Shown: positions 25,631-37,285, numbered from the stretch's first letter. The stretch is 64,000 nucleotides of DNA from Methylophilus sp. 14 (GCF_015354345.1 NZ_JADKYS010000001.1:744001-808000), one strand, 5' to 3'. Made by a program: numbers and translations. The notes: generated by a model not told the origin, from the sequence alone.

Positions 25631-26965
25631 ATGGCAAAGACTTCAAACGCGACAGTGAACACTAAACCTGTGGTCAAAACCGAGTTGGCTGGTCAAACCC
25701 TGGTGACCTTGCGTACGCTGACAGAAGACAATCCAGCCTCACTGGCTACCTATGAAAAACTGGGCGGCTATGCGCAGCTCAAGCGCCTGGTGGCTGAGAA
25801 AGTCAAAGCGCCTGAGATTATCAGCCAGGTCAAAGTCTCTAATTTGCGTGGCCGTGGTGGCGCAGGTTTTCCAACCGGCCTCAAGTGGAGTTTTATGCCA
25901 CGGTATTACGATGGTACCAAGTACCTGGTCTGTAATACGGATGAAGGTGAGCCTGGGACGTTTAAAGACCGAGACATTATCCGTTACAACCCGCATCAGT
26001 TGATTGAAGGTATGGCGATTGCGGCTTATACCTTGGGTGCGCGCGTGGGCTACAACTATATTCACGGAGAAATCTGGCAGGATTACGAGATTTTTGAAGC
26101 CGCCCTGGCTGAAGCACGCGAGGCAGGTTACCTGGGTGAAAACCTGTTTGGGTCAGAGTTTAGTTTTGATTTATATGCCGTGCATGGCTATGGCGCTTAT
26201 ATCTGTGGTGAAGAAACCGCACTGATTGAGTCGATTGAAGGCAAAAAAGGCCAGCCACGCTTCAAGCCGCCATTCCCGGCCAGTTATGGCGTGTTTGGCA
26301 AACCGACCAATGTAAACAACACTGAAAGCTATGCCTCTATCCCGTGGATTATGCAGCATGGTGGTCAAGCCTTTGCTGACCTCGGCGTGCCTAACTCCGG
26401 CGGTAGTAAATTGTTCTCGGTGTCTGGCCACGTTGAAAAGCCTGGCAACTATGAAATTAAAATGGGCACGCCTTTTAAAGACTTGCTGGAAATGGCCGGT
26501 GGTATCTGGAAAGGCCGCAAGTTAAAGGCCGTGATTCCAGGCGGCCCGTCCACTGCGGTGATGCCAGCCAGCGCCATCGAAAATGCCACCATGGATTATG
26601 ATGGCCTGAGCAAAGCAGGTTCCAGTCTGGGCGCGGGATCCATGATCGTCATGGACGAAACGACCTGTATGGTGAAAACGCTCAAGCGCCTGAGCTACTT
26701 TTTTTATGAAGAAAGCTGTGGCCAATGTACGCCATGCCGTGAAGGCACGGGCTGGGTCTACCGCATTATTGAGCGCATCGTAGACGGCAAAGGCAAAATG
26801 GAAGATTTGGATTTGCTGACAGATTTAAGCAATAACATTTCTGGCCGCACCATTTGCGCGCTGGGCGATGCGGCAGCGACGCCGGTATTGAGCTTTATCA
26901 AGCACTTCCGTCCTGAATTTGAATATTACATCCAGCATGGCAAGTCCATGGTCGATGGTAAATAA
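25631..26965 (+). CDS. nuoF: NADH-quinone oxidoreductase subunit F
   Basis: A 444-residue flavoprotein that oxidises NADH. The NADH site is [15 protein letters not shown], the FMN region follows ([31 protein letters not shown]), and the N3 4Fe-4S ligands are in [15 protein letters not shown] with a distal Cys in ICALGDAA. The N-terminal 25 residues are a variable Thr/Val/Lys-rich leader. It sits in the middle of the nuo operon. Confidence 0.97.
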   Translation: MAKTSNATVNTKPVVKTELAGQTLVTLRTLTEDNPASLATYEKLGGYAQLKRLVAEKVKAPEIISQVKVSNLRGRGGAGFPTGLKWSFMPRYYDGTKYLVCNTDEGEPGTFKDRDIIRYNPHQLIEGMAIAAYTLGARVGYNYIHGEIWQDYEIFEAALAEAREAGYLGENLFGSEFSFDLYAVHGYGAYICGEETALIESIEGKKGQPRFKPPFPASYGVFGKPTNVNNTESYASIPWIMQHGGQAFADLGVPNSGGSKLFSVSGHVEKPGNYEIKMGTPFKDLLEMAGGIWKGRKLKAVIPGGPSTAVMPASAIENATMDYDGLSKAGSSLGAGSMIVMDETTCMVKTLKRLSYFFYEESCGQCTPCREGTGWVYRIIERIVDGKGKMEDLDLLTDLSNNISGRTICALGDAAATPVLSFIKHFRPEFEYYIQHGKSMVDGK

Positions 26966-26991
26966 ACGCTATCAAGCTTAACGGTAATCAC

Positions 26992-29424
26992 ATGCTAAAC
27001 ATCGAAATTGACGGCAAACCACTAGAAGTCGAACACGGCAGCACCATTATTGATGCTGCGGATACGGCAGGCATCGCCATCCCGCGCTTTTGTTACCACA
27101 AAAAGCTGTCCGTGGCTGCCAACTGCCGTATGTGTCTGGTGCAGGTAGAAAAATTCAACAAGCCACTGCCAGCCTGTGCGACGCCGGTGGCCGATGGCAT
27201 GAAGATTTATACTCGTAGTAAATCAGCCGTTGAAGCGCAACAAAGTGTGATGGAATTTTTGCTGATTAACCACCCGCTGGATTGCCCGATTTGCGATCAG
27301 GGTGGTGAGTGTGATTTGCAGGATATTGCCGTGGCTTACGGTGCCTCTGGCTCGCGTTATACCGAAGAAAAACGGGTGGTGTTCAATAAAAATATCGGTC
27401 CGCTAGTGAGCACCGATATGACACGTTGTATTCAATGTACACGCTGTGTGCGCTTCCTCAAAGAGGTCGGCGGCATGCAAGAATTAGGCCTGGTCAACCG
27501 AGGTGAGCATGCTGAAATTACCGCTTATGTTGACCAGTCTGTGAACTCGGAGCTCAGCGGCAACATTATTGATTTGTGCCCGGTAGGCGCATTGACCAGC
27601 AAACCGTTCCGTTATTCTGCCCGTAGCTGGGAGCTGGTACGCAGACCTTCGATTGCCCCGCATGATGGCTTGGGCTCACATATTGAAGTGCATGTTAAAG
27701 ACAACAAGGTCATGCGTGTGTTGCCGCGTGAAAAAGAGTCGATTAACGAGTGCTGGTTATCTGATCGTGACCGTTTCTCATACGAAGGCCTCAATAGCCC
27801 GGACCGCCTGAAAGTGCCTATGATCAAGCACAACGGCCAATGGCAGGAAACCGACTGGAAAACCGCGCTGGAATTTGCCGCAGGTCAGTTGAAAGACATC
27901 ACCAAAGAATATGGCGGCGATGCCTTGGGCGTGCTGGTGTCACCCAACAGCACCATGGAAGAGGGTTACCTCATCAAGCAACTGGCTGAAGGGTTGGGCA
28001 GTGGCAACGTAGATTATCGTCTGCGTCAGACCGATTTCCGCCTGGATGGTAAACGGACAGGCACGCCATGGATGGGCTGCAATATCCAGGAAATCGAAGA
28101 GCTGGATCGTATCCTGCTGATTGGTTCTAATCTGCGCAACGAGCATCCATTGCTGGCACAGCGTATCCGCAAGGCGGTGGCGAATGGTGCTGAGCTGTGC
28201 ATAGTCAGCCCGCTGGATAACGACCCATTGATGGATATCGCGCATAAGGTCATTGTGCGTCCTAACGATATGGTCAATGTGCTAGGCCAGATTCTGAAAG
28301 CCATGTCCGGCTTGCAAAAGCTGTCACTGTGCTTGCCACCGACCCTGAATACATTGCTGGAAGAAATCCAGGTTCGTCCAAACACACAGAAAATCGCCGA
28401 GTGCCTGGCTGGTATCAGTGAAGAGTTGATCCTGATCGCGCCTAAAGTCGGTATTTTCCTTGGCAATATGGCCTTGAGTGACCCACGTTTTACCGAGATG
28501 TACAGTATGGCTGAAGCCATCGGTGGTATCACAGGCGCCAAAGGCGGTATCTTGCCGCCGGCCGCGAATAGCACCGGTATGCACCTGATGGGGGTCATGC
28601 CGTCTGCTACCGGGATGCATGCCCGCGCCATGATTGAAGTGCCACGCAAGGCCTACCTGTTGCTGAACATTGAGCCTGAGCTGGATTGCCAGCATGCGGC
28701 GTTGGCGAGTGAGGCAATGGCGAAAGCCGAGTGCGTGATTGCACTCACGGCTTATAAATCTGCTGCGCTGGATAACGCTGACATTTTGTTGCCGATTGCA
28801 CCGTTCACTGAAACCTCTGGTACGTTTATGAGCATGGAAGGCCGCGTACAAAGCTTCCAGGCCGTAACTCGCCCACTGGGTGAAACCCGCCCTGGCTGGA
28901 AAGTCTTGCGTGTATTGGCCAATACCCTGGGCTTGCCTGGCTTTGATTACAACAGCTCAGAAGAAGTCAAAAACGCGATTTTCAATGGTGAAAAACCTTC
29001 TGCCGTGGTGTGGCGCAGCCTGAACAACAACTTGAAAGAGTTGGTAGAGATTCAGGTCAATATCAAAAAAGACGGCCTGCAACGGATTGGGGAAGTGCCG
29101 CAATACGAATTTGACCCGATTGTGCGTCGTTCTGCCCCGTTGCGAAAAACCAAATACAACATCCGGCCGATGGCGCGCATGCGTGCTGAGCAATTGGCTG
29201 AGTTGGGATTGCAGGATGGTGATATTGTGGTCGCCAGCCAGGACAAGGGCAGTGCAGTACTCAAGGTGCGCGTAGATAACCATGTGGCCAAAGGCTGCGT
29301 ACGTGTCGCCGCGGCCCATCCGTTAACCGCGGGTCTGGGCGACCTCATGGGTGACATCACCATTGCTAAAGCCACGGCTGATCAAGTGGCGCTTTACGAA
29401 AAACAACTGACCGAGATGGCATAA
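26992..29424 (+). CDS. nuoG: NADH-quinone oxidoreductase subunit G
   Basis: An 810-residue iron-sulfur subunit. The N-terminal ferredoxin-like part holds the ligands for 2Fe-2S ([17 protein letters not shown]) and 4Fe-4S clusters ([44 protein letters not shown]); the rest (about residues 220-800) is a molybdopterin-oxidoreductase-like domain that carries no cofactor in complex I. It conducts electrons from NuoF to NuoI. The length is typical of betaproteobacterial NuoG (770-810). The stop is 1 bp before the nuoH ATG. Confidence 0.97.
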   Translation: MLNIEIDGKPLEVEHGSTIIDAADTAGIAIPRFCYHKKLSVAANCRMCLVQVEKFNKPLPACATPVADGMKIYTRSKSAVEAQQSVMEFLLINHPLDCPICDQGGECDLQDIAVAYGASGSRYTEEKRVVFNKNIGPLVSTDMTRCIQCTRCVRFLKEVGGMQELGLVNRGEHAEITAYVDQSVNSELSGNIIDLCPVGALTSKPFRYSARSWELVRRPSIAPHDGLGSHIEVHVKDNKVMRVLPREKESINECWLSDRDRFSYEGLNSPDRLKVPMIKHNGQWQETDWKTALEFAAGQLKDITKEYGGDALGVLVSPNSTMEEGYLIKQLAEGLGSGNVDYRLRQTDFRLDGKRTGTPWMGCNIQEIEELDRILLIGSNLRNEHPLLAQRIRKAVANGAELCIVSPLDNDPLMDIAHKVIVRPNDMVNVLGQILKAMSGLQKLSLCLPPTLNTLLEEIQVRPNTQKIAECLAGISEELILIAPKVGIFLGNMALSDPRFTEMYSMAEAIGGITGAKGGILPPAANSTGMHLMGVMPSATGMHARAMIEVPRKAYLLLNIEPELDCQHAALASEAMAKAECVIALTAYKSAALDNADILLPIAPFTETSGTFMSMEGRVQSFQAVTRPLGETRPGWKVLRVLANTLGLPGFDYNSSEEVKNAIFNGEKPSAVVWRSLNNNLKELVEIQVNIKKDGLQRIGEVPQYEFDPIVRRSAPLRKTKYNIRPMARMRAEQLAELGLQDGDIVVASQDKGSAVLKVRVDNHVAKGCVRVAAAHPLTAGLGDLMGDITIAKATADQVALYEKQLTEMA

Positions 29425-29425
29425 C

Positions 29426-30454
29426 ATGCAATTCTTTGCTGAATTATTTGGATCCTACTGGGCAGACGTGCAACTGGTAGTGTGGACGCTGATCAAGATC
29501 GTGGCCATTGTGTTGCCACTGATGATAGGCGTCGCTTACCTTACCCTGGCAGAGCGTAAAGTGATTGGGTTTATGCAGGTACGTATCGGCCCTAACCGTG
29601 TGGGTTATTTTGGCCTGTTGCAACCATTGGCGGATGGTTTAAAGCTGCTGTTTAAAGAAATCATCCTGCCTACCGCTTCTAACAAGGCATTGTTTTTTAT
29701 TGGCCCGGTGTTGGCGATTGCACCTGCGTTTGCGGCATGGGCGGTGATTCCGTTTGATGCGACCTTGGTGTTAGCCAATGTCGATGCAGGCCTGTTGTAT
29801 ATTCTGGCCATGACCTCAGTCGCGGTATATGGCGTGATTATTGCGGGTTGGGCCTCCAACTCCAAATATGCTTTCTTAGGTGCGTTGCGCTCAGCGGCTC
29901 AAATTGTGTCTTACGAGATTGCCATGGGTTTCACCCTGGTGGGCGTACTCATGTGTGCTAACTCCTTGAATCTGGGCAACATCGTGATGGGCCAGGAGGG
30001 CGGTTTCTGGCACTGGTATTTCCTGCCACTGTTCCCGCTGTTTGTGGTGTATTTCATCAGTGCCGTGGCTGAAACCAACCGTGCGCCGTTTGACGTGGCC
30101 GAAGGTGAGTCCGAGATTGTGGCTGGTTTCCACGTCGAGTATTCCGGCATGGCGTTTGCCGTATTCTTCCTGGCTGAATATGCCAACATGATGCTGGTCT
30201 CCATGCTAGCGGCGTTGATGTTCCTCGGTGGCTGGTTGTCCCCAGTGCCGTTCCTGCCAGACAGCATTTTGTGGTTGCTGGCAAAAGTGGCTTTCTTATT
30301 GTTCCTGTTTCTGTGGTTCCGAGCGACCTTTCCGCGCTACCGCTATGACCAGATCATGCGTCTGGGCTGGAAAGTATTTATTCCCATCACGCTGGTCTGG
30401 ATTGTTGTGGTGGGGGCGATGATGCAAACGCAATGGGCTTATTTGTTCCACTAA
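29426..30454 (+). CDS. nuoH: NADH-quinone oxidoreductase subunit H
   Basis: A 342-residue membrane subunit with eight helices that joins the quinone site to the proton-pumping arm. Conserved features are [20 protein letters not shown] at the start of the first loop and [20 protein letters not shown], with the acidic residues of the E-channel. It begins 1 bp after the nuoG stop, so the two are translationally linked. Confidence 0.97.
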   Translation: MQFFAELFGSYWADVQLVVWTLIKIVAIVLPLMIGVAYLTLAERKVIGFMQVRIGPNRVGYFGLLQPLADGLKLLFKEIILPTASNKALFFIGPVLAIAPAFAAWAVIPFDATLVLANVDAGLLYILAMTSVAVYGVIIAGWASNSKYAFLGALRSAAQIVSYEIAMGFTLVGVLMCANSLNLGNIVMGQEGGFWHWYFLPLFPLFVVYFISAVAETNRAPFDVAEGESEIVAGFHVEYSGMAFAVFFLAEYANMMLVSMLAALMFLGGWLSPVPFLPDSILWLLAKVAFLLFLFLWFRATFPRYRYDQIMRLGWKVFIPITLVWIVVVGAMMQTQWAYLFH

Positions 30455-30493
30455 ACCGGGCGCTGCACAAACAGGGATTTTGGAAACCTTACC

Positions 30494-30985
30494 ATGTTGA
30501 ATTCGATTAAAAATACATTAGGCAGTTTGATGTTAGTGGAAATGCTGAAAGGCATGGCACTGACCGGACGCTATTTCTTTGCCAAGAAAATCACGATTCA
30601 GTATCCGGAAGAGCGGACGCCACAATCGAACCGTTTCCGTGGTCTGCACGCATTGCGTCGCTACCCGAATGGCGAAGAACGTTGCATTGCCTGTAAATTG
30701 TGCGAAGCCGTTTGCCCGGCAATGGCGATTACCATTGAGTCTGACCAGCGTGAAGATGGCACCCGTCGTACCACACGCTACGATATTGACCTGACCAAGT
30801 GTATTTTCTGTGGCTTTTGTGAAGAGTCCTGCCCGGTAGACAGCATTGTGGAGACGCGTATTTTTGACTACCACGGCGAGCAGCGCGGTGACTTGCTTTA
30901 CACCAAGCAAATGCTGCTGGAAGTGGGCGATAAGTACGAGGCACAGATTGCAGAAGACCGCGCCCAGGATAAAGTCTATCGATAA
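30494..30985 (+). CDS. nuoI: NADH-quinone oxidoreductase subunit I
   Basis: A 163-residue 8Fe-8S ferredoxin-like subunit. The two cluster motifs are [16 protein letters not shown] and [16 protein letters not shown], giving clusters N6a and N6b. The amphipathic N-terminal helix (about residues 1-30) contacts the membrane. It lies 39 bp after nuoH and 17 bp before nuoJ, in the standard operon order. Confidence 0.97.
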   Translation: MLNSIKNTLGSLMLVEMLKGMALTGRYFFAKKITIQYPEERTPQSNRFRGLHALRRYPNGEERCIACKLCEAVCPAMAITIESDQREDGTRRTTRYDIDLTKCIFCGFCEESCPVDSIVETRIFDYHGEQRGDLLYTKQMLLEVGDKYEAQIAEDRAQDKVYR

Positions 30986-31002
30986 GCGCAGACAGGATAA
31001 TC

Positions 31003-31629
31003 ATGTTATTTACCGATATTGTTTTTTACGTACTGTCAGCCATTTTGCTGTTTTCTGGCATTCGTGTGATCACTACACGCAACCCGGTGCATGCGGCGCT
31101 GTTTCTGGTGTTGGCTTTTTTTACGGCAGCCGGTATCTGGCTGCTGCTAGAAGCTGAGTTTCTGGCCATTGCCCTGATTTTGGTCTATGTTGGCGCCGTC
31201 ATGGTGTTGTTCCTGTTTGTGGTGATGATGCTGGACATCAACCTCGACAAGTTACGCGAGGGATTCTGGGAGTATCTGCCCATGGCCGGTCTGATTGGTG
31301 TCTTGATGGTGGTCGAGATGACCATGGTACTGGCAGAAAAAAACCTGCATCCAAGTGAGGCGGTAGAGTTACCCGCCAATTACAGCAATACCGCTGCCTT
31401 GGGCAAAGTGTTGTATACGGACTATCTGCTGCCCTTTGAACTGGCTGCCGTGGTGTTACTGGTAGCGATGATCGCAGCCATTGTGCTCACTTTGCGTGAA
31501 CGCAAAGATAACAAATCCATGAACCCTGCCGAGCAGGTCAAAGTGAAGCGCAACGACCGTCTGCGCATTGTGTCTATGCCTGCCGAAGTAGAAGAAGCCC
31601 CGGCAGCGCCGACAGAGGAGAAAAAGTAA
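31003..31629 (+). CDS. nuoJ: NADH-quinone oxidoreductase subunit J
   Basis: A 208-residue membrane subunit with five helices. The motif [20 protein letters not shown] is the third helix with the characteristic pi-bulge region involved in coupling. The C-terminal 45 residues are hydrophilic and end in a Glu/Ala/Pro/Lys-rich tail ([14 protein letters not shown]), which varies in the family. It lies 2 bp before nuoK. Confidence 0.96.
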   Translation: MLFTDIVFYVLSAILLFSGIRVITTRNPVHAALFLVLAFFTAAGIWLLLEAEFLAIALILVYVGAVMVLFLFVVMMLDINLDKLREGFWEYLPMAGLIGVLMVVEMTMVLAEKNLHPSEAVELPANYSNTAALGKVLYTDYLLPFELAAVVLLVAMIAAIVLTLRERKDNKSMNPAEQVKVKRNDRLRIVSMPAEVEEAPAAPTEEKK

Positions 31630-31631
31630 TC

Positions 31632-31937
31632 ATGGTCGGTTTGTCACATTACCTGATTTTGGGCGCACTGATGTTTGCCATCAGTGTGATTGGGATTTTC
31701 CTCAACCGCAAAAACGTGATTATTTTGCTGATGGCCATCGAATTGATGCTGCTGGCTGTGAATCTCAACTTTATCGCCTTTTCACATTACCTGAACGATA
31801 TCGCTGGTCAGGTATTTGTGTTCTTTATCCTGACCGTGGCCGCCGCAGAGTCTGCGATTGGTCTCGCGATTCTGGTGGTGTTGTTCCGTAACTTGCGTAC
31901 CATCAACGTCGACGATCTCGATCAGTTAAAAGGTTAA
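31632..31937 (+). CDS. nuoK: NADH-quinone oxidoreductase subunit K
   Basis: A 101-residue membrane subunit with three helices, homologous to MrpC. The conserved membrane glutamates of the proton path are in [17 protein letters not shown] and [15 protein letters not shown]. The length is standard. It sits 2 bp after nuoJ and 5 bp before nuoL. Confidence 0.97.
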   Translation: MVGLSHYLILGALMFAISVIGIFLNRKNVIILLMAIELMLLAVNLNFIAFSHYLNDIAGQVFVFFILTVAAAESAIGLAILVVLFRNLRTINVDDLDQLKG

Positions 31938-31942
31938 GCATA

Positions 31943-34027
31943 ATGACAATAAAACAAATCTTGATGTTGATTCCGGTGCTGCCATTATTGGCTGCTGCCA
32001 TCGTCGGTATTTTCCGCAACTTTCTGCCGCGCTGGGCTGGCCATGTGCTGACCATTGCGGGTGTTGGTGCTGCGTTTGTGTTGTCTGCTTATATTTTTAA
32101 CCAGACACTGAGCGGTTTTACCCTGAATGAAGCGATATATACCTGGCTGGATTCAGGTGACGTGCATTTCGAGGTGGGCTTTCTCATCGACAACCTGAGT
32201 GCGATGATGATGGTTGTGGTGACGTTTGTCTCACTCATGGTGCATATCTACACGATCGGTTATATGGCAGAAGACCCAGGTTATAGCCGCTTCTTTAGTT
32301 ATATTTCACTGTTTACCTTCTCCATGCTGATGCTGGTCATGAGCAACAACTTTATGCAGTTGTTCTTTGGCTGGGAGGCGGTAGGCCTGGTGTCTTACCT
32401 GCTGATTGGTTTCTGGTTTACGCGCCCAACCGCGATTTACGCCAACCTCAAAGCGTTTTTGGTGAACCGGGTAGGGGACTTTGGTTTCCTGCTGGGCATC
32501 GGCATGGTGTTGTATTATTTTGGCAGCCTGGATTATGCGACGGTGTTCCAGCGTGCGCCAGGTCTGGCGGAGACCCAGGTCAATTTGCTGGGTAGCTGCA
32601 ACTGGTCATTGATGACTGTGACTTGCCTGTTGCTGTTTGTCGGTGCCATGGGTAAATCCGCACAAGTGCCTTTGCACGTATGGTTGCCAGATTCAATGGA
32701 AGGCCCAACACCGATTTCAGCCTTGATTCACGCCGCGACCATGGTGACGGCTGGTATCTTTATGGTGGCCCGTATGTCACCGCTGTATGAATTATCGACC
32801 ACTGCTTTGTCCACAGTGATGGTCATCGGTGCGATTACTGCGCTGTTTATGGGTTTCCTCGGCATTATCCAGAACGATATCAAACGTGTCGTGGCTTACT
32901 CTACCTTGTCGCAACTGGGCTATATGACGGTGGCATTAGGCGCGTCTGCTTACTCGGTGGCAATTTTCCACCTGATGACACACGCCTTCTTTAAAGCCTT
33001 GCTGTTCCTTGGCGCTGGCTCGGTGATTATGGGCATGCACCACGACCAGGATATCCGCAATATGGGTAACTTGAAAAAATATATGCCTGTGACTTGGATC
33101 ACGTCGCTGATTGGCTCTCTGGCCTTAATCGGCACGCCGTTCTTTGCTGGGTTCTACTCCAAAGACAGTATTATCGAAGCGGTTGAGTTGTCGCATATTC
33201 CTGGTAGTGGCTTTGCTTACTTTGCCGTGATCGTCGGCGTCTTTGTCACAGCATTTTATTCTTTCCGTTTGTACTTTCTGGTCTTCCACGGTGAGGAAAA
33301 ATGGCGCCATGCCAAGCATGATGACCATGCACATGCAGCCAGCAACGATCACGCAGATGCACACCATGACGATGCGCATCATGATGAGGACCACGCACAC
33401 GATGAAGATCATCACCATGGCCTGGGCCCGAATGACAACCCGCATGAGCCAGGTTGGGTAGTGACTCTGCCACTGGCATTGCTGGCGATTCCGTCCCTGG
33501 TGATTGGCTATATTGCGCTGGAACCGATGTTGTATGGCGATTTCTTCAAGAATGTCATTTTCGTCAATCCTGAAGCGCATCCGGCGATGGAGCACCTGGC
33601 GCATCATTACCACGAATTCATGCATAGCCCGGCGGGCATGGCGATTCACGGTTTTACCAGCCTGCCATTCTTCCTGGCGGCCTCAGGTGTGTTGCTGTCA
33701 TGGTTCTTCTATATGAAGCGCCCGGATATCCCGGCAGCCATCAAGGCGCGTTGCGGCGTGATCTACAATATCCTAGAAAACAAATACGGCTTTGACAGCT
33801 TTAACGAGAAGTTTTTTGCCGGTGGCTCACGTTGCCTGGGTAGCCTGTTGTGGAAATTTGGCGATATTACGCTGATTGATGGCGCCATGGTCAATGGCAC
33901 CGCCAATACCATGGGTAAAATCGCTGCCAAAATGCGCAACCTGCAATCCGGTTTAATCTATCACTACGCCTTTGCCATGATTATCGGCGTATTCCTTCTC
34001 ATGACTTTCTTTATCAAAATAAACTAA
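31943..34027 (+). CDS. nuoL: NADH-quinone oxidoreductase subunit L with a His/Asp-rich loop
   Basis: A 694-residue antiporter-like subunit at the distal end of the membrane arm, with about 16 helices and the long lateral helix at the C-terminus. Proton-channel residues lie in FFGWEAVGLVSYLLIGFWF and GAMGKSAQVPLHVWLPDSME. Between helices, at about residues 455-500, there is a hydrophilic insertion containing about 15 histidines mixed with aspartates. Similar His-rich loops occur in some betaproteobacterial NuoL, to my knowledge, and could bind metal. The stop overlaps the nuoM ATG by 1 bp (TAATG). Confidence 0.96.
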   Translation: MTIKQILMLIPVLPLLAAAIVGIFRNFLPRWAGHVLTIAGVGAAFVLSAYIFNQTLSGFTLNEAIYTWLDSGDVHFEVGFLIDNLSAMMMVVVTFVSLMVHIYTIGYMAEDPGYSRFFSYISLFTFSMLMLVMSNNFMQLFFGWEAVGLVSYLLIGFWFTRPTAIYANLKAFLVNRVGDFGFLLGIGMVLYYFGSLDYATVFQRAPGLAETQVNLLGSCNWSLMTVTCLLLFVGAMGKSAQVPLHVWLPDSMEGPTPISALIHAATMVTAGIFMVARMSPLYELSTTALSTVMVIGAITALFMGFLGIIQNDIKRVVAYSTLSQLGYMTVALGASAYSVAIFHLMTHAFFKALLFLGAGSVIMGMHHDQDIRNMGNLKKYMPVTWITSLIGSLALIGTPFFAGFYSKDSIIEAVELSHIPGSGFAYFAVIVGVFVTAFYSFRLYFLVFHGEEKWRHAKHDDHAHAASNDHADAHHDDAHHDEDHAHDEDHHHGLGPNDNPHEPGWVVTLPLALLAIPSLVIGYIALEPMLYGDFFKNVIFVNPEAHPAMEHLAHHYHEFMHSPAGMAIHGFTSLPFFLAASGVLLSWFFYMKRPDIPAAIKARCGVIYNILENKYGFDSFNEKFFAGGSRCLGSLLWKFGDITLIDGAMVNGTANTMGKIAAKMRNLQSGLIYHYAFAMIIGVFLLMTFFIKIN

Positions 34028-35535
34028 TGATGCAAGCCGACCTCACAAGTATTTCCTGGTTAAGTCTGGCCGTCTGGCTGCCGGTGTTGTCTGGCGTGCT
34101 GGTCTTGCTGCTCGGCGGCGACCACAAAGCCACATTGACGCGCTGGCTGACATTGGCCGGTAGTCTGGTCAGTTTCCTAGTGACGCTGCCGTTGTACACC
34201 TTGTTTGATGTGCAGGATGGTTTCTTCCAGTTTGAAGAGCTGCTGCCCTGGGTACCTGCGTTTAATATGCATTACCACCTGGGCGTGGATGGTTTCTCCA
34301 TGCCATTGGTGTTGCTGACCAGCTTCACCACCGTGATTGTGGTGCTGGCCGGTTGGGAAGTGATTACCAAGCATATTGCCCAGTATATGGCCGCTTTCCT
34401 CATCATGAGCGGCATCATGATTGGCGTATTCACTGCGCTGGACGCCATTCTCTACTATGTGTTCTGGGAAGCTATGCTGATCCCAATGTTCCTGGTGATT
34501 GGTATCTGGGGCGGACCGAATCGCGTCTACGCAACCATTAAGTTTTTCCTCTATACCTTGCTGGGTTCATTGTTGATGCTGGTGGCGTTCATCTACCTCT
34601 ATCATCAAACCGGTAGTTTTGAACTGGCTGATTACTACTTGTTGCCACTGAGCATGCAGGCGCAGATTTATATCTTCATTGCCTTCTTTATGGCGTTTGC
34701 GGTGAAAATCCCAATGTGGCCGGTGCATACCTGGCTGCCGGATGCCCACGTTGAAGCACCCACTGGCGGCTCTGTGGTGCTGGCGGCGATTGCACTGAAA
34801 CTCGGCGGCTACAGCTTCCTACGTTTTGCCATGCCGATTGCACCAGATGCAGCGCATTATTTCAGTACCGCCATGATTGTGCTGTCACTGATTGCAGTGG
34901 TGTATATTGCGCTGGTTGCCCTGGTGCAAAAAGACATGAAGAAGCTGATTGCGTATTCCTCTATTTCACACATGGGTTTTGTCACACTGGGTTTCTTTAT
35001 GTTTAGCCAGTTGGCACTCGAGGGTGCCGTGGTGCAGATGATTTCGCACGGCTTTATTTCCTCTGCCATGTTCCTGAGCGTAGGCGTGCTGTATGACCGT
35101 GTACATAGCCGTGAGATCTCGGCTTATGGTGGTGTGGTCAATAAAATGCCGGTGTTCGCTGCCTTTGCGGTGCTGTTTGCCATGGCCAACAGTGGCTTGC
35201 CAGGTACCTCAGGCTTCGTTGGTGAGTTTATGGTGATTCTGGCGGCGGTCAAATTTAATTTCTGGGTCGCTTTCTTCGCGGCCACGACCTTGATTTTTGG
35301 TGCAGCGTATACCTTGTGGATGACCAAGCGCGTGTTCTTTGGCAACGTGACCAACCACCACGTGGCTGAACTGAGCGACCTCAACAAGCGCGAGTTCCTG
35401 ATTTTGGGTATTTTGGCCTTGCTGGTGATTGGTTTCGGTGTCTATCCGCAACCACTGACTGAAGTGATGCAGGCCACCAGTGCAGAGTTCCTGAAACACA
35501 TGGCGATTTCCAAATTGCCCGTCACAGGCTATTAA
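34027..35535 (+). CDS. nuoM: NADH-quinone oxidoreductase subunit M
   Basis: A 502-residue antiporter-like proton-pumping subunit with 14 helices. The essential Glu is in YYVFWEAMLIPMFLVIG, and the Lys/His path is in FAVKIPMWPVHTWLPDAHVE and LIAYSSISHMGFVTLG. It starts at the overlapping TAATG with nuoL and ends 16 bp before nuoN, in the standard order. Confidence 0.97.
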   Translation: MMQADLTSISWLSLAVWLPVLSGVLVLLLGGDHKATLTRWLTLAGSLVSFLVTLPLYTLFDVQDGFFQFEELLPWVPAFNMHYHLGVDGFSMPLVLLTSFTTVIVVLAGWEVITKHIAQYMAAFLIMSGIMIGVFTALDAILYYVFWEAMLIPMFLVIGIWGGPNRVYATIKFFLYTLLGSLLMLVAFIYLYHQTGSFELADYYLLPLSMQAQIYIFIAFFMAFAVKIPMWPVHTWLPDAHVEAPTGGSVVLAAIALKLGGYSFLRFAMPIAPDAAHYFSTAMIVLSLIAVVYIALVALVQKDMKKLIAYSSISHMGFVTLGFFMFSQLALEGAVVQMISHGFISSAMFLSVGVLYDRVHSREISAYGGVVNKMPVFAAFAVLFAMANSGLPGTSGFVGEFMVILAAVKFNFWVAFFAATTLIFGAAYTLWMTKRVFFGNVTNHHVAELSDLNKREFLILGILALLVIGFGVYPQPLTEVMQATSAEFLKHMAISKLPVTGY

Positions 35536-35551
35536 GGCAGGATTTTAGAAA

Positions 35552-36997
35552 ATGGATAATATGCAATTCGATTTGCTCGCCCTGTTGCCGGAACTGGTGG
35601 TGTTGGGTATGGCTATGTTTATTTTGTTGCTGGATTTATTCATCCTGCCACAAAATCGTTTCATGATTTATGGCCTGAGCCAGTTCACCCTGTTTGCTGC
35701 CGCGTTCTTTACCTTTAAAACACATACACCTGCCGTTGGCTTTGCCTTCTCGCAAATGTTTATCGACGACACCTTGTCTGATGTCATCAAACTCATGATG
35801 TATCTAGGCACGTCGCTGATCCTGGTCTATACCCGTAAATACCTGCAAGACCGCAACCTGTATCGTGGTGAGTTTTATGCCATGGTGTTGTTCGGCCTGT
35901 TGGGCATGATGATTATGGTGTCCGGCCATAATATGCTGACAATCTACATCGGCTTAGAGTTGTTATCCCTGTGCCTGTATTCACTGGTGGCGTTTGACCG
36001 TGATAATCCTAAGGCATCAGAGTCTGCCATGAAGTACTTTGTACTGGGTGCATTGGCGTCAGGTATGTTGCTGTATGGCATGAGCATGCTGTACGGCATG
36101 ACGGGTAGCCTGGATGTAAGCGATATTGCCAACAGCATTGCACAGCAACCAAAAAGTCCGGTGCTGATACTGGGGCTGGTGTTTGTGGTGGCAGGGCTGG
36201 CGTTTAAATTTGGCGCAGTGCCATTCCAGATGTGGGTGCCGGATGTGTATCAAGGCTCACCAACGCCGATGACTTTGCTGATTGGCTCAGTGCCTAAACT
36301 CGCCGCTTATGCCATGACGGTACGCTTGCTGGTACAGGGCTTGCACCCGCTGGCGATGGACTGGCAGGACATGCTGGTGCTGATGGCGGTGCTCTCTATT
36401 ATCATCGGTAACTTCAGCGCGATTGTACAAACCAACCTCAAGCGTATGCTGGCATACTCCACCATCTCGCATGTGGGTTTCATCATGTTCGGCATGATGA
36501 GCGCCAATGCCAACGGCTTTGCCTCCAGCTTCTTTTACATCAGCACGTATGTGCTGATGTCGATCGCCGGTTTTGGCATTATTCTGTTGTTGAGCCGTCA
36601 AGGTTTTGAGGCCGAAGAAATCAATGACCTCAAAGGCCTCAATCAGCGCCATCCGTGGTTTGCTTTCCTCATGCTGATCATCATGTTCAGCATGGCAGGT
36701 ATTCCGCCTACCGTTGGTTTTTATGCCAAGTTTACCGTGCTGCAAGCCGCCTGGCAGGCTGGGTTTACCTGGCAAGTGGTGCTAGCGGTATTGATGGCAA
36801 CCATCGGTGCGTTTTACTACCTCAATATTGTGCGCAAAATGTATTTTGATGCACCAGAGGATCATACGCCACTCACGGCTCCCGTTGATATGCGCTTTAT
36901 TCTCAGTGTACATTCGCTGGCATTGCTTGGGCTCGGTTTGTTCCCCGAAGTGCTGCTGGGTGTCTGTGGCCACAGTTTGTTAATCAGTCTGCAATAA
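35552..36997 (+). CDS. nuoN: NADH-quinone oxidoreductase subunit N
   Basis: A 481-residue antiporter-like subunit, the last of the 14 complex I genes. Signature segments are IGLELLSLCLYSLVAF with the essential Glu, KFGAVPFQMWVPDVYQGSPT and KRMLAYSTISHVGFIMFG. The length is usual for NuoN. The next gene, encoding DUF2818, starts 6 bp after its stop. Confidence 0.97.
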   Translation: MDNMQFDLLALLPELVVLGMAMFILLLDLFILPQNRFMIYGLSQFTLFAAAFFTFKTHTPAVGFAFSQMFIDDTLSDVIKLMMYLGTSLILVYTRKYLQDRNLYRGEFYAMVLFGLLGMMIMVSGHNMLTIYIGLELLSLCLYSLVAFDRDNPKASESAMKYFVLGALASGMLLYGMSMLYGMTGSLDVSDIANSIAQQPKSPVLILGLVFVVAGLAFKFGAVPFQMWVPDVYQGSPTPMTLLIGSVPKLAAYAMTVRLLVQGLHPLAMDWQDMLVLMAVLSIIIGNFSAIVQTNLKRMLAYSTISHVGFIMFGMMSANANGFASSFFYISTYVLMSIAGFGIILLLSRQGFEAEEINDLKGLNQRHPWFAFLMLIIMFSMAGIPPTVGFYAKFTVLQAAWQAGFTWQVVLAVLMATIGAFYYLNIVRKMYFDAPEDHTPLTAPVDMRFILSVHSLALLGLGLFPEVLLGVCGHSLLISLQ

Positions 36998-37003
36998 TTC
37001 TCT

Positions 37004-37285
37004 ATGGCCGCAAAACTTATTTTTTTACTGCTCATGCTGTTTATGGCCAACCTGGGTTGGGTGTCCGATAAATGGCTGGGCTTGGCGGGCACAATAAGCC
37101 AATTGTGGCAGCGCTTTGCCGTGCTGGTGCCGGCTTATTTCATCACGCTGGTGATTGCCTATCTGGTTGAGCGTTTTGTCATGGGGCAGGTCTGGCCACA
37201 AGGCTGGGAGTTCTACAGCGTGACGCTGTGCGTGTTCCTAGTGTTATCTTTCCCGGGCTTTGTTTATCGCGTGTTGTGGAAATAA
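37004..37285 (+). CDS. DUF2818 family membrane protein at the end of the nuo operon
   Basis: A 93-residue protein with three hydrophobic segments (about residues 5-20, 38-58 and 72-88). In betaproteobacteria a DUF2818 gene commonly follows nuoN, so its product may help assemble or stabilise complex I, but I know of no demonstrated function. It starts 6 bp after nuoN. Recognisable segments are MLFMANLGWVSDKWLG and YSVTLCVFLVLSFPGFVYR. No clear terminator follows it before the PAP2 gene. Confidence 0.85.
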   Translation: MAAKLIFLLLMLFMANLGWVSDKWLGLAGTISQLWQRFAVLVPAYFITLVIAYLVERFVMGQVWPQGWEFYSVTLCVFLVLSFPGFVYRVLWK

